Shown: one piece after another, positions 28,694 through 37,188 of the stretch
Position numbering within the stretch: the first letter of the stretch is position 1
How the letters are laid out: each line of letters opens with the position of its first letter
From: Polyangiaceae bacterium
Lineage (GTDB): Bacteria > Myxococcota_A > Polyangia > Polyangiales > Polyangiaceae
Assembly (NCBI GenBank): GCA_025937835.1
Contig: JAICQO010000028.1
Location: forward strand, 1-64,000
Length of the DNA: 64,000 nt
Direction of reading: 5' to 3'
Notes under the pieces: model-generated
Told to the model about the DNA's origin: nothing
Databases searched by the model: none
The model's input: only the letters and a program-made list of their open reading frames with translations
Made by a program: the position numbers and the translations under genes

Positions 28694-30430
28694 TTACCTC
28701 CCACAGGCAGATTCGACGACCTGCCGATAGAATCCGAGTTCATCACGCCAGTACTCGCCGTCGAACGGCCAGAGGATGTGCTCCGAGTCGGGCTTGACCA
28801 CGCCGAAGATCTTCGACTCTGCCTTGGACACACGATCGGTCGTGAGCTTCTGGTCGATGATGTTGCGTTGGGCTGCGGTGATATCGATCAAGATCTTCTC
28901 ACCATTGCGCATGTGTTCGTTCAGCTCTTCCACGTTGCGGCGATAACGAGACGCCGCGAGCTCGCCCGCCTGACGGATCGCCAGGTCACGCGCGAGCTTC
29001 AATGAATCTCCGACTTGCTGACCCACGCCCGAGCCCTGGAAGCTGGACGGCGCCTTCTTGAAGCGGCCCTCCTCCTCCTCGAGCAGCTTCACGTAGTCGA
29101 TGTTGCGGAGCAGCTGGCGATCGCTGAGCGCCGACTCGACGATCGGGCGGATCCGCGGGTCGAGGTTGGCGCTTCCGTCGCGCACCTGCAGCAGGAACTT
29201 GAAGAAGGCCTCTTCCTGGTTCTCGCCCGAGTACTTCTTCAGCACCTTCTCGAGCTCGTCCTTGATCGGCGTGTTCTTCTTGTTGAAGCGCGCGACCGTG
29301 ATCACCGCGGCGTCGTAGTTGCAGTTGAAGAAGTAGACGACCGCCTTGAGGATGTCGGCTTCCGGATAGAACGCCTTCGGGAAGTATGGCGACTGGATGG
29401 TGTGGATGTTGCCGAGCGCCTCGGGGTAGCGGCCGGCCATGTAGAACGCCCACGACTCCTCGAACAGCGCGTCGAGCCAGTACTCGCTGGCCTGATCCAC
29501 CGAGTTCCAGTACTTCACCGCCGCCGACAGCTTCTTCTCGTCGATGGTGGGAGCGTTGGTCTCGGGGTCGAGCTTGACGGACGCGGAGTAGAACGTGCGC
29601 GCGATCGACAGGTTCGCGAGGTCGCGCATGCGATCCTCGTCCTCGACGCCCTCGACGCCCTCGTCGAGCGCCTCGAGAATGCGCTGGAAGGCGTTCACCG
29701 CCGGCACCGACTTGCGCATCTGCACGTAGCTGATGCCCGAGAAGAACTGCGCCTTGACGTAGTACTCGCTGCGCCGATCCACCATCTGGAACAGGCGGAT
29801 GCTCTCTTCGTACTGGCGGTTCCGGTACTTGTAGCGGCCCAGCATGTAGTTGAGCTGCCAGTAGAGGTCGCGCTGCTGCTCGTTGTCGAAGCGCGCTACC
29901 TGCTCGTCGGAGTACTTACCGACGCGCTCGATGATGTCGGCCGGCTCCGGCAGCTGCGTCGCGAGCTTGGCGAGCCAGAGCAGCGTCTCCTTGAACTTCA
30001 GGTGTGCCGGGTTGTCGGCGATCACGCTGAAGATCGCGTAGCTTGCTTGATAGAAGCGCAGCCGGTAGAGCGCGATCGCCAGGTAGTACTCGGCGAGCTG
30101 CTTGTTACCCGGATCGTCGCCGGTCTCGCCGGACACGACGCTGTGCAGCGCCTGGGCGGCCTCGTTCCAGCGCTCCTTGTCGAACAGCTGCTTGGCCGCA
30201 GCAGCGGCCTCGCTCATCTGCCCGGCGGTGACGGGCTCGGCCTTCGCCGGCGCGCCCTCGTCCAGATCGATATCCACGCCCTTCTTACCGGAGGGGGCCT
30301 TCCCGCCCTTCTTCGGCGGGGGCTCGGCATCGAGGTCGATCACCTCCTGTGCGCTCGCGACTCCCGTGAGAGTCGTCTGAGCGGCGAACGCAGCCAGAAA
30401 GCAGACGGCGACAAGGCGCTTTCGAAACAT
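28694..30430 (-). CDS. gltC: GltC/NfsC-like periplasmic protein
   Basis: A 578-residue secreted protein: signal peptide (cleavage after GVASA), an acidic spacer (VIDLDAEPPPKK, VDIDLDEGAP), then TPR-like helices (AEYYLAIALYRLRFYQASYA, YMLGRYKYRNRQYEES) and a C-terminal helical region ending WPFDGEYWRDELGFYRQ. GltC and its paralogue NfsC are periplasmic parts of the gliding/spore-coat complexes that contact the outer-membrane barrels. Here it heads the gltCDE operon, whereas in M. xanthus gltC sits with gltA, gltB and gltK. ATG 30430 is preceded by GAGG; upstream in-frame starts add Arg-rich non-conserved sequence. The assignment rests on architecture and context. Confidence 0.75.
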   Translation of the reverse strand: MFRKRLVAVCFLAAFAAQTTLTGVASAQEVIDLDAEPPPKKGGKAPSGKKGVDIDLDEGAPAKAEPVTAGQMSEAAAAAKQLFDKERWNEAAQALHSVVSGETGDDPGNKQLAEYYLAIALYRLRFYQASYAIFSVIADNPAHLKFKETLLWLAKLATQLPEPADIIERVGKYSDEQVARFDNEQQRDLYWQLNYMLGRYKYRNRQYEESIRLFQMVDRRSEYYVKAQFFSGISYVQMRKSVPAVNAFQRILEALDEGVEGVEDEDRMRDLANLSIARTFYSASVKLDPETNAPTIDEKKLSAAVKYWNSVDQASEYWLDALFEESWAFYMAGRYPEALGNIHTIQSPYFPKAFYPEADILKAVVYFFNCNYDAAVITVARFNKKNTPIKDELEKVLKKYSGENQEEAFFKFLLQVRDGSANLDPRIRPIVESALSDRQLLRNIDYVKLLEEEEGRFKKAPSSFQGSGVGQQVGDSLKLARDLAIRQAGELAASRYRRNVEELNEHMRNGEKILIDITAAQRNIIDQKLTTDRVSKAESKIFGVVKPDSEHILWPFDGEYWRDELGFYRQVVESACGR

Positions 30431-30561
30431 GAAACCTCTTCTCTCTGCTCGTGTCATCGCCCCCAACGGGGCGGCGCCGGGTTGCTCTCGCGGCCGCTGC
30501 CAAAGCAGCCGATCCAAAAAACCTGAATGAGAACCACTAGATACAACTGACGGCCGCCGGC

Positions 30562-30591
30562 ATGTTAGATAGCGGCCCACGGGGTTGTCAA
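30562..30591 (-). promoter_or_regulatory. Predicted promoter of the gltCDE operon
   Basis: Minus-strand TTGACA (30591-30586), 18 bp, TAACAT (30567-30562). The leader to the gltC ATG at 30430 is about 125 nt. Consensus -35 and 4 of 6 bases at -10. Confidence 0.55.
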
Positions 30592-31064
30592 GCGTCGTCC
30601 TGCCGCTACCGCGGTAATTGCGAGAGCCTGGAGTCGCGACAGAAATTTCTTTCTACAAGGATGGTCGTCCCGGGCGCTCGTGATGTGTTTGACGCGTGGC
30701 GTGACGCGTGAGTGTCGGCGTGTGTCGGAGGGAGCGCGGCGGCGAGCACGAGTCGGCGGGTTGACGAGTGGCCCGATGGGGCCGAATCCGAAAACCGAGT
30801 TGGCAGGATCGGCGAAGCGGTTGGCAACAGCGATGCGGCCGGTGAAGCGCGCCAAGGAAAATTCTGTGAAAGGTGCAGGCTCGAGCGGGTCCAGCCTCGA
30901 GCGTGCACGAAAGGTGAGCGGTGAGACACGAACGCGAGTGAGTCCTTGGGCGCACTGGGCGCGCAATCGTCAGCGTTCGCGAACGCGCTGACCGACGCAC
31001 GAAGCCACCGCGACCGCGCCTCCGACGCTTGCGGCTCACACCCGCGCGCGCCATCCTTTCGACG
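30592..31064. other. Intergenic region between the glt operon and the Cys-rich lipoprotein gene
   Basis: About 470 bp between two divergent promoters. Possible ORFs are short, Arg-rich and lack ribosome binding sites, so I call no gene. The direct sequence shows several ACGCGT-like repeats near 30,690-30,720 of unknown meaning. No RNA gene was recognised. Confidence 0.45.
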
Positions 31065-31094
31065 TTGACGGAACTTCTGTCGCTGAGCTAGGTT
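31065..31094 (+). promoter_or_regulatory. Predicted promoter of the Cys-rich lipoprotein gene
   Basis: TTGACG (31065-31070), 18 bp, TAGGTT (31089-31094), about 55 bp upstream of the ATG at 31149. The -10 match is weak. Confidence 0.4.
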
Positions 31095-31148
31095 CTCGGC
31101 GCCACCCGGTCTCCGTGGGGAGTTGGCCCCGCTCTGGACGAACACCCG

Positions 31149-31721
31149 ATGATTCGGAATCTCTCGCTCGCTACTCTGGTCTCGTTCTCGCTCTCCCTCT
31201 TCGCTCTCGGCTGCGAGAGCGGCGGCGTCGGTGAACCTTGCACGCCCGAAGACGAGTACCAGGCTGCGTTCAGCGGCTTCGGCGTGACCGAGGTCAACGT
31301 CGAAAGCCGCTCGTATTCGTGCGAGACGCGCGTCTGCCTCGTCAATCACTTCCAGGGCCGCGTGAGCTGTCCCTACGGGCAGAGCGCCGAAGACGTGGCC
31401 ACCGGTAACTTCAAGTGCAAGATCCCGGGCAGCCAGGATCCGGTCACTGCCCCGGTGGAGACTCAGCTCCGGTACCGCAAGACGAGTGAAACGGTCTACT
31501 GCTCGTGCCGTTGCGACGGCCCCGAGTCGAACGCTCGTTACTGCGAATGCCCGTCCGGTTACGGGTGCGTCAAGTTGGTCGATCAGGTGATCGACGGCGT
31601 GAAGGGCCAGCTCGCCGGTTCGTACTGCATCAAGGACGGCACGGACTTCAAACAGTCCGAATACAACCGTGAGCTCTGCAACTCCGCCTCGGAGAACTGC
31701 GGCAAAGCAGACGGCAGCTGA
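31149..31721 (+). CDS. Cys-rich lipoprotein, unknown function
   Basis: A 190-residue lipoprotein with lipobox LFALGC followed by Glu. The mature part has 15 cysteines, including a dense block (VYCSCRCDG, YCECPSGYGC), which suggests several disulfides in the periplasm or on the surface, as in EGF-like or small secreted cysteine-rich folds. No family recognised. Its last 53 bp overlap the yraN reading frame. Confidence 0.75.
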   Translation: MIRNLSLATLVSFSLSLFALGCESGGVGEPCTPEDEYQAAFSGFGVTEVNVESRSYSCETRVCLVNHFQGRVSCPYGQSAEDVATGNFKCKIPGSQDPVTAPVETQLRYRKTSETVYCSCRCDGPESNARYCECPSGYGCVKLVDQVIDGVKGQLAGSYCIKDGTDFKQSEYNRELCNSASENCGKADGS

Positions 31722-32097
31722 TCTGCCGCCGAGCTCGCCGTCGCGGACGGCGCTCGGTCGCGCGGCAGAGGTCGCGGTCGTCGGTTGGTTGGAAAGTCAC
31801 GGGTTCGCGCTGGTTGCGCAGAACCTTCGCGTGGGTCGCGACGAGCTCGACATCGTTGCGCGCAAAGGTCCCGTGGTCGCGGTCGTCGAGGTGCGGCTAC
31901 GCGGCCCCCGTGCGCTGACACGCGGCTTCGGCAGCCTCGACACCAAGAAGCGGCTGCGCGTGCGCCGCGCGGGCGAACGGCTCTGGCAGCGCCGCTACAA
32001 GAACGATCCCAGCGTCGAGCGCCTGCGCTTTGACGCCGCCAGCGTCCGCTTCGTCGATGGCCAAGCAGTGATCGAGTACGCGGTGGCGGCGTTCTAG
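31669..32097 (+). CDS. YraN family (UPF0102) putative endonuclease
   Basis: A 142-residue product with the nuclease-fold UPF0102 pattern: GRAAEVAVVGWLESHGFALVAQN spread over residues 29-51, then RVGRDELDIVARKG and VVAVVEVRLRG. Compared with the usual GEIDLIA and VEVK motifs, the GE is DE and the Lys is Arg, so catalysis, if any, may differ. The only in-frame start is GTG 31669, inside the end of the lipoprotein gene, giving a 53-bp overlap. Role in DNA processing is inferred from the family only. Confidence 0.82.
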   Translation: MSSATPPRRTAAKQTAADLPPSSPSRTALGRAAEVAVVGWLESHGFALVAQNLRVGRDELDIVARKGPVVAVVEVRLRGPRALTRGFGSLDTKKRLRVRRAGERLWQRRYKNDPSVERLRFDAASVRFVDGQAVIEYAVAAF

Positions 32098-32187
32098 TTT
32101 GGGGCACACAAGCGCCCCGCGGCCAGCGCATCCTGAACCCCGGCAGGCGATCTGCTCGTGCCGAGTCGGGAGCGCTTCGGGCGCGCG

Positions 32188-32979
32188 CTAGACCTCCAGG
32201 GTGCGCTGCATGTCGCTCCGCAGGCGACGCAGCCCTTCGAGATCTTCGCCCGAGACCCGCGCCTCGAGGCCGGAAATGGCGGAGTCGAGCTGGGCTATCT
32301 CCGTCTCTTGCCGGGAGCGCAGGTTCTTCACCATCGTCTCGAAGGCTGCGAAGAACGAGACCAGCTCGTCGCCCTTCCGGAGCGGCACGGGCAGGCGCAG
32401 CCTGCCTTCACCCACGTCGCGGATCTGCCGCCGCATCTTGTGGATCGGACCGGCGACACGGTGCGTGACCACGATGCCAACCAGGCCGATCAGCACCACC
32501 AGCAGCAAGAGCGCCGCACACAGCGTGATGATCATGGTGCGCTGCTTGGTCTCGAGGGCCTGCGACTGCCGCTTGAGGTCCAGCGCCTGCGCTTCGAGCG
32601 CCTTCTGCTGCGAGACGAAGCGCTGGTCTTGCCTGCCGGAGTCGGCCTTGAAGGCCTCGAGCAGCGCCGGGTTGTCGCTGTAAATCGGGTCCTTCACAAT
32701 GTTCATCTGGACCACGAGGCTGACCTTCCGGCTCTCTTCGACCACTTCTCGGCTCTTCGCGACGACCTGCTCGCCCTGCTGCACCGCGCGCCGGCTCTGG
32801 TCGATCACCGCCTGGCTCGTCCGCCACAGCACGACGCCCAGGCAGACGCTGATCAAAAGCGCCGCCCCCGCCATATATCCGCTGTATTTCAGCTGAAAGT
32901 GCGGATCGAGCAGGTAGTTTCTGAGGCGCCGCTGGCCTCGTCCCGCCGGAATTGACGTCGTCGTCGCGGCCGTTCCCAT
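32188..32979 (-). CDS. Two-TM HAMP-domain protein without an output domain
   Basis: A 263-residue inner-membrane protein. TM1 is at about 36-55 and TM2 at about 147-170; between them is a mostly helical periplasmic region (coiled coil around RQDQRFVSQQKALEAQ). A HAMP domain follows (HRVAGPIHKMRRQI, DELVSFFAAFETM) and a short coiled coil ends the protein. There is no kinase, cyclase or MCP signalling domain. It lies 56 bp downstream of a secreted HEAT-repeat protein on the same strand and the two are probably co-transcribed. It may pass a signal to a partner protein through its HAMP coil. Confidence 0.83.
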   Translation of the reverse strand: MGTAATTTSIPAGRGQRRLRNYLLDPHFQLKYSGYMAGAALLISVCLGVVLWRTSQAVIDQSRRAVQQGEQVVAKSREVVEESRKVSLVVQMNIVKDPIYSDNPALLEAFKADSGRQDQRFVSQQKALEAQALDLKRQSQALETKQRTMIITLCAALLLLVVLIGLVGIVVTHRVAGPIHKMRRQIRDVGEGRLRLPVPLRKGDELVSFFAAFETMVKNLRSRQETEIAQLDSAISGLEARVSGEDLEGLRRLRSDMQRTLEV

Positions 32980-33035
32980 GATCTCGGTGCTCCTCAGGTC
33001 AGGTTACGTTCCTACCGGTGGGCCGGGCAAGGAAT

Positions 33036-33824
33036 TCACAGTGTTGGCGCCAACTTGGCGAATTTCTCGAGCGCGCGCTCGGCGGCCATGGTGACCAGAT
33101 CGTTCTCGCTCGCCACGTCCTTCGATTCGACGTCGGGCTGCGTGAGCCGCACTCCGTAGTTTCCGATCAGGGCGCGCTCCGGATAGCTGAACATCGCGAT
33201 CTCGAGGCGGATGGTCAGGCTGGCGTTGGCGTACTCGAACGCGGGCAGCCGGGGCGCGAGGTAAAAGCCCTTGAGCGCCGGGTGGCGCTTCACGCGCGTC
33301 TTGGCCTGGTCCGCGGTCTCCGACGGCGGAGCGAAGGCGAAGAGCTTCATTCCCTTGCCCGCGGACATCATGCCGGAGCGCACCCGCTGGTCCAGGTCCC
33401 CCGGAGCCCGCCCGCTCTTGTCGGTGAGCTTGGCAATCGCCACGTAGAAGCGGGTTTCGGGCCCAATTTTCGGCTCGGCGATCAGGTCGAGCGCCTTCTG
33501 AATCGCGGACTTGACGTTGGCGACCCTCTCGACCGAGAGCCGCTTCTCGAGGCACTGGGCGCCGCCCAGCGAGAGCCGGCCGAGCGCCGCGGCCGCCGCA
33601 GTGCGGACCGTCGTGTTGGAGTCACCGAGCGCCCCACACAGCGGCGTGACGGCCTGAACCGCCTTCGAAGCGCCGAGCGCGAGCGCTGCCTGCGTGCGGA
33701 CGCGGAAGTCGCTGTCGCGGAGGTTCTGCGAGAGCTTGTCGACGCTCGGAGGTTGCTGAGCGCGAGCGTTGCTGGCCGCCCCCAGCGCCAGCACCACACC
33801 GAGCAGCACGGGCATCCAGCGCAT
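33036..33824 (-). CDS. Secreted HEAT-repeat protein
   Basis: A 262-residue protein with a signal peptide (cleavage near SNARA), then at least two HEAT/PBS-lyase-like repeats (DFRVRTQAALALGA, NTTVRTAAAAALGRL) and a C-terminal domain of about 150 residues with no recognised family (FYVAIAKLTDKSGR, LEIAMFSYPERALIG). I chose ATG 33824 because it starts directly at the signal peptide; the longer frame upstream is Arg/Ser-rich and overlaps the divergent gene. Likely operon with the HAMP protein downstream. Confidence 0.8.
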   Translation of the reverse strand: MRWMPVLLGVVLALGAASNARAQQPPSVDKLSQNLRDSDFRVRTQAALALGASKAVQAVTPLCGALGDSNTTVRTAAAAALGRLSLGGAQCLEKRLSVERVANVKSAIQKALDLIAEPKIGPETRFYVAIAKLTDKSGRAPGDLDQRVRSGMMSAGKGMKLFAFAPPSETADQAKTRVKRHPALKGFYLAPRLPAFEYANASLTIRLEIAMFSYPERALIGNYGVRLTQPDVESKDVASENDLVTMAAERALEKFAKLAPTL

Positions 33825-33987
33825 CGGGATCGACGATATCACGCGGGCCTCGCTTCGAAAGGAGTTCTCTCGAGGCCTCGACACCGCACCAGATATCGCA
33901 CCAGGTAAGCCACCGTCCGTCGCTGCATTCGCGCGCTTCTCCCCTTCGACGGCAGCCGAGGCCCGCGTCTTCAGACGCCGACGCGCT

Positions 33988-35685
33988 ATGCTGCCACCGC
34001 GCATGCGATCCGGCGCCGTTCGCCTACTTGGACCGAGCCTCCTCTCGGCGCCGCTGCTGTTGCTCTCGGCCGGCGCGGCGCTCGGCGCCGAGGCGCGGGT
34101 TCGCGTGCGCGGAACGGCGCGGGTGGAGGCCAGCGTGGCGGTCACCGACTCGCGCACCGAGCTCGCGGGTGTGGTGACCGACGACACGGGACGACCGGTA
34201 CCCGCCGCGAAAGTGCAAGTACGCTGGACGGCACCGAGCGGTAGCTCGTTGATCCTGCCGCCCCACGAGACGTGCGGCGAGCCTGCGCCTCGGCGCGCGC
34301 AGGACTACCGGGGGCCCGCCGCGGAGATCGCCATCGCCGCCGATGCCTGGGGTCGCTTTTGCGTTCGCTTTCCGCTCGAAATGCCCGACGGCACCTTGCT
34401 GGTGGGATACGTCGATGCGCGCGGCCTGCTCGACGGCGCGAGCCTTTCGCTGAGCCTCGATCAGCCGAGCCAGGTCGAGCTCCGCTTCGTGCCACCGCCA
34501 CAAACTCTGTCTGCCGATCGCGAGCAGCTCACACTGCAGATCGAAGCACGGCAACGCTCGGGGCACGCCGAAGCGCTCGCTCGTCCCCTGACCTTGAGCT
34601 GGCACCCCGACGACGCTCCCGCGGTCGTGCTCGGGCGACGCGACGCGCACGTCGGAGAGCTGGTTCGGATCCCGTTCGCGACGCGTGAGCTACGCGCGCC
34701 GGGAGTCGGCGAGCTGCGCGCGCGGTTCGGCGAAGGCGAACACGCGATCGAGGCGAAGGCGCGGGCCATGGCTACGGCGAGCGTGGAGCTGCGCAGCGAG
34801 CCGCGCATCGACGCCGACTCCGAGGGCAACGCCGAGCTCGAGGTGCTGCTCGAGTCGCGACTCGGCCCGCCGGGCTCGGGCTCGGTGGAGGCGCTGGCCG
34901 CCGGGCGTACCGTCGGCATCGGCGCGGTCGCTGCCGGACGAGCGGTGCTGCCGCTGCGCCTCGGTGCCGGCGCGCGCCCGGTCCCGGTCAAGCTCCGCTA
35001 CCTACCTTCTGCGCCCTGGTGGTTACCGGGTACGGAACAGTCGTCGATGGTGCGCGTGCCACCGCTCAACCCGCTACGCCGTGCGCCGTGGGTGATCGCG
35101 CTCGCGGCGCTCGGAGCCTGGGTGTTCCTGCTCTGGCGACGCCCGCGCAGCGCGACGCGCAGCAGCGAACGCCGCGCTGCGGCTGTCCGTTCTGGGACAC
35201 CCACCGTCGTGTGGCAGCCTCCGCGCGCGGGGAGCGTCGGCTACTCGGGTCGCATCGTCGACGCGCACGATGGGCATCCGATCGCGGGAGCCGAGATCCG
35301 CATCCATGGTCCGGGGCACGAGGTGTCCGCGACCAGTGATGCGCGCGGAGAATTCCGCATGGACGGCGCCGGCCCGGGCGGCTCGCTGCACGTCTCGGCG
35401 CCCTGGCACGCCTCACTCAGCCACGACGCGCCGCCGCCGGGCGTCCTGTCGGTGGCGCTCGTCACGCGCCGCCGTGCGCTCGTCAATCGAATGCTCGAGC
35501 TGTCAGGGCTGCGCTCGGGCGAAACCGAGCCGACGCCTGGTGAGGTTGCCCGCCACGCGGCCGGGGCAGAGCGTGGCGACGTGGCCGTTTGGGCGCGAGC
35601 CGTCGAGGGCGCCGCCTACGGCCCGGACCCCGTGGACGCAGACCGCGAAGCTGCTGTCAGAGCTCTGGAGCCGCGGGATCGCTGA
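33988..35685 (+). CDS. Secreted/anchored protein with carboxypeptidase-regulatory-like domains
   Basis: A 565-residue protein with an N-terminal signal peptide (start ATG 33988, or 34003 five codons later), a first CarboxypepD_reg-like beta domain (LAGVVTDDTGRPVPAAKVQV), further beta-rich sequence, one membrane segment near 368-385 (PWVIALAALGAWVFLLWRR), and a second CarboxypepD_reg-like domain (GYSGRIVDAHDGHPIAGAEI). A soluble C-terminal part of about 80 residues follows. Such domains usually mediate binding in the periplasm. If the first domain is exported, the second would lie in the cytoplasm unless the last segment is not a true TM. Function unknown. Confidence 0.75.
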   Translation: MLPPRMRSGAVRLLGPSLLSAPLLLLSAGAALGAEARVRVRGTARVEASVAVTDSRTELAGVVTDDTGRPVPAAKVQVRWTAPSGSSLILPPHETCGEPAPRRAQDYRGPAAEIAIAADAWGRFCVRFPLEMPDGTLLVGYVDARGLLDGASLSLSLDQPSQVELRFVPPPQTLSADREQLTLQIEARQRSGHAEALARPLTLSWHPDDAPAVVLGRRDAHVGELVRIPFATRELRAPGVGELRARFGEGEHAIEAKARAMATASVELRSEPRIDADSEGNAELEVLLESRLGPPGSGSVEALAAGRTVGIGAVAAGRAVLPLRLGAGARPVPVKLRYLPSAPWWLPGTEQSSMVRVPPLNPLRRAPWVIALAALGAWVFLLWRRPRSATRSSERRAAAVRSGTPTVVWQPPRAGSVGYSGRIVDAHDGHPIAGAEIRIHGPGHEVSATSDARGEFRMDGAGPGGSLHVSAPWHASLSHDAPPPGVLSVALVTRRRALVNRMLELSGLRSGETEPTPGEVARHAAGAERGDVAVWARAVEGAAYGPDPVDADREAAVRALEPRDR

Positions 35686-35759
35686 GCGGCGTCGCTGACC
35701 GCAGCGAGATGCTCGAGCTCGGACCCTCCCGAGACTTCCACCGGAAGTGTCCCCCGTGG

Positions 35760-35789
35760 TTGACGTGGCAGAGCGCGGCTCCCTATAGT
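35760..35789 (+). promoter_or_regulatory. Predicted promoter of ftsY
   Basis: TTGACG (35760-35765), 18 bp, TATAGT (35784-35789). The ftsY ATG at 35818 lies about 20 nt after the expected start point. Good hexamers and position. Confidence 0.6.
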
Positions 35790-35817
35790 GCCGCAGCGTT
35801 GGAATCGCCGTAGCTCG

Positions 35818-37044
35818 ATGGATATTAGCCTCCTCGTCATCGTCGCGCTCGTTGCCCTCGTGGGCGCTTACTTTCTCTTCTTTCGCAAGGGCGGTGCAGC
35901 TGGGGCTCCGTCCGTTCCTCCGCAGCGCCTTCCGACGCGTCGCGAGCCCGAGCGAAAGCCCGAGCGCGCTGCCGCAGCAGCTGCTGCCGAGCAGAAGAAG
36001 GCACCGGAGTCGACGCCGGAGCCCGCCGCAATCAAAGAGCCGACCCCGTCGGCTCCCCCCGCCGAAGCCAAACGAGTCGAATCGCTCCGACCGAGCGTCG
36101 CTCCGCCTCCGCCGAGCGAGCTCGAGAGCATCCGCCGCGGTCTGTCGCGCTCCCGCGGTGAAGAGGGATTCTTCGGACGGCTCAAGGCGCTGTTTGCCGG
36201 CAAGCGCGAGATCAATCCGGAGCTCGCTGCGGAGCTCGAGGAAGTGCTGCTCGCCTCTGACGTGGGAGTGGAAACTTCCAAGGCCATCCTCGCGCGCGTG
36301 CGCGAGGGGCTCGAGCGCGGCGACCTCGGCGACTCCGACAAGGTGTGGAAGGCGCTCGCCGAGGAGGCGAAGCGTGTCCTGGACGTCGGCGGGAAGCGCG
36401 GCTCGATCGATCTCTCGCAGCGCCCGACCGTCGTGCTTTTGGTCGGCGTGAACGGCGCGGGCAAGACCACGACGATCGGCAAGCTCGCGAGCAAGTTCCA
36501 GAGCCACAACGCACGCTGCGTGCTCGCCGCCGGCGACACCTTTCGCGCCGCCGCAGTTCAGCAGATCGTGGTCTGGGGCGAGCGCGTCGGCTGCGAAGTG
36601 ATCCGCGGCAAAGACGGCGCGGATCCCGGCAGCGTGGTGTTCGACGCTATCAAGCAGGCACAGGCAACTGACGCAGACGTGGTCTTGGCGGACACCGCAG
36701 GTCGCCTTCACACGAAGAGCAACCTGATGTCGGAAATGAAGAAAATCGCCAAGACAGCGGAAAAAGCCATTCCCGGTGCGCCTCACGAAATCTTGTTGGT
36801 AATTGACGCAACCAATGGACAGAACGCGATGGCCCAGGCACGCGAGTTTCGCGATGCGTTACCGCTGACGGGCATCGTGCTCACGAAGCTCGACGGCACT
36901 GCGAAGGGTGGAGTCGTGCTTGGAATTGCTCACGAACTCGGGCTACCTGTGCGATACATCGGTCTCGGTGAACGGCCTGGCGATCTGCACGAATTCAACG
37001 CCGATCAGTTCGTCGAAGCGTTGCTGGGCCAGGAGGCCGATTGA
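35818..37044 (+). CDS. ftsY: FtsY, signal recognition particle receptor GTPase
   Basis: Docks SRP-ribosome complexes at the inner membrane. The 408-residue product starts with a membrane segment (DISLLVIVALVALVGAYFLFF over residues 2-22), then a Pro/Ala/Glu-rich A domain, an N domain at about 105-190 and the GTPase G domain: P-loop GVNGAGKTTT, DTFRAAAVQQ, DTAGRLHTKSNLM, TKLDGTAKGG and GLPVRYIGLGE. The N-terminal TM anchor is unlike the E. coli protein. ATG 35818 is preferred over one 10 codons upstream because it starts at the TM helix. The 3' third of the gene is visibly less GC-rich than its neighbours. Confidence 0.96.
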   Translation: MDISLLVIVALVALVGAYFLFFRKGGAAGAPSVPPQRLPTRREPERKPERAAAAAAAEQKKAPESTPEPAAIKEPTPSAPPAEAKRVESLRPSVAPPPPSELESIRRGLSRSRGEEGFFGRLKALFAGKREINPELAAELEEVLLASDVGVETSKAILARVREGLERGDLGDSDKVWKALAEEAKRVLDVGGKRGSIDLSQRPTVVLLVGVNGAGKTTTIGKLASKFQSHNARCVLAAGDTFRAAAVQQIVVWGERVGCEVIRGKDGADPGSVVFDAIKQAQATDADVVLADTAGRLHTKSNLMSEMKKIAKTAEKAIPGAPHEILLVIDATNGQNAMAQAREFRDALPLTGIVLTKLDGTAKGGVVLGIAHELGLPVRYIGLGERPGDLHEFNADQFVEALLGQEAD

Positions 37045-37060
37045 TTTCCAGAATTGCTAG

Positions 37061-37090
37061 TTGATTGTGTGATTTTTGGCGTGATATAGT
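37061..37090 (+). promoter_or_regulatory. Predicted promoter of the gltA/gltB-like pair
   Basis: TTGATT (37061-37066), 18 bp, TATAGT (37085-37090) in an unusually AT-rich intergenic stretch after ftsY, about 100 bp upstream of the first barrel gene's ATG at 37189. Confidence 0.55.
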
Positions 37091-37188
37091 GCGCCGGCGT
37101 TTTCGGTCGGCGGAATAATTGAATAGTTCCAAATAGTTGCGGACTCTTGGCAGGCGGTCGTGTGAAGGGGAAACCGGAAGAGGAATCG

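Noticed and set aside
25055-29005. A 1,316-codon plus-strand frame opposite gltD
   Set aside because: Antisense shadow of gltD with the same cause; Arg/Leu/Val-rich and without recognisable motifs.
30653-31054. Small basic ORFs in the glt upstream intergenic region
   Set aside because: Overlapping frames on both strands, Arg/Ser-rich, no ribosome binding sites and no homology I recognise.
35503-36786. Minus-strand frame of 427 codons opposite ftsY
   Set aside because: Shadow of ftsY and the gene before it; no motifs and no ribosome site.
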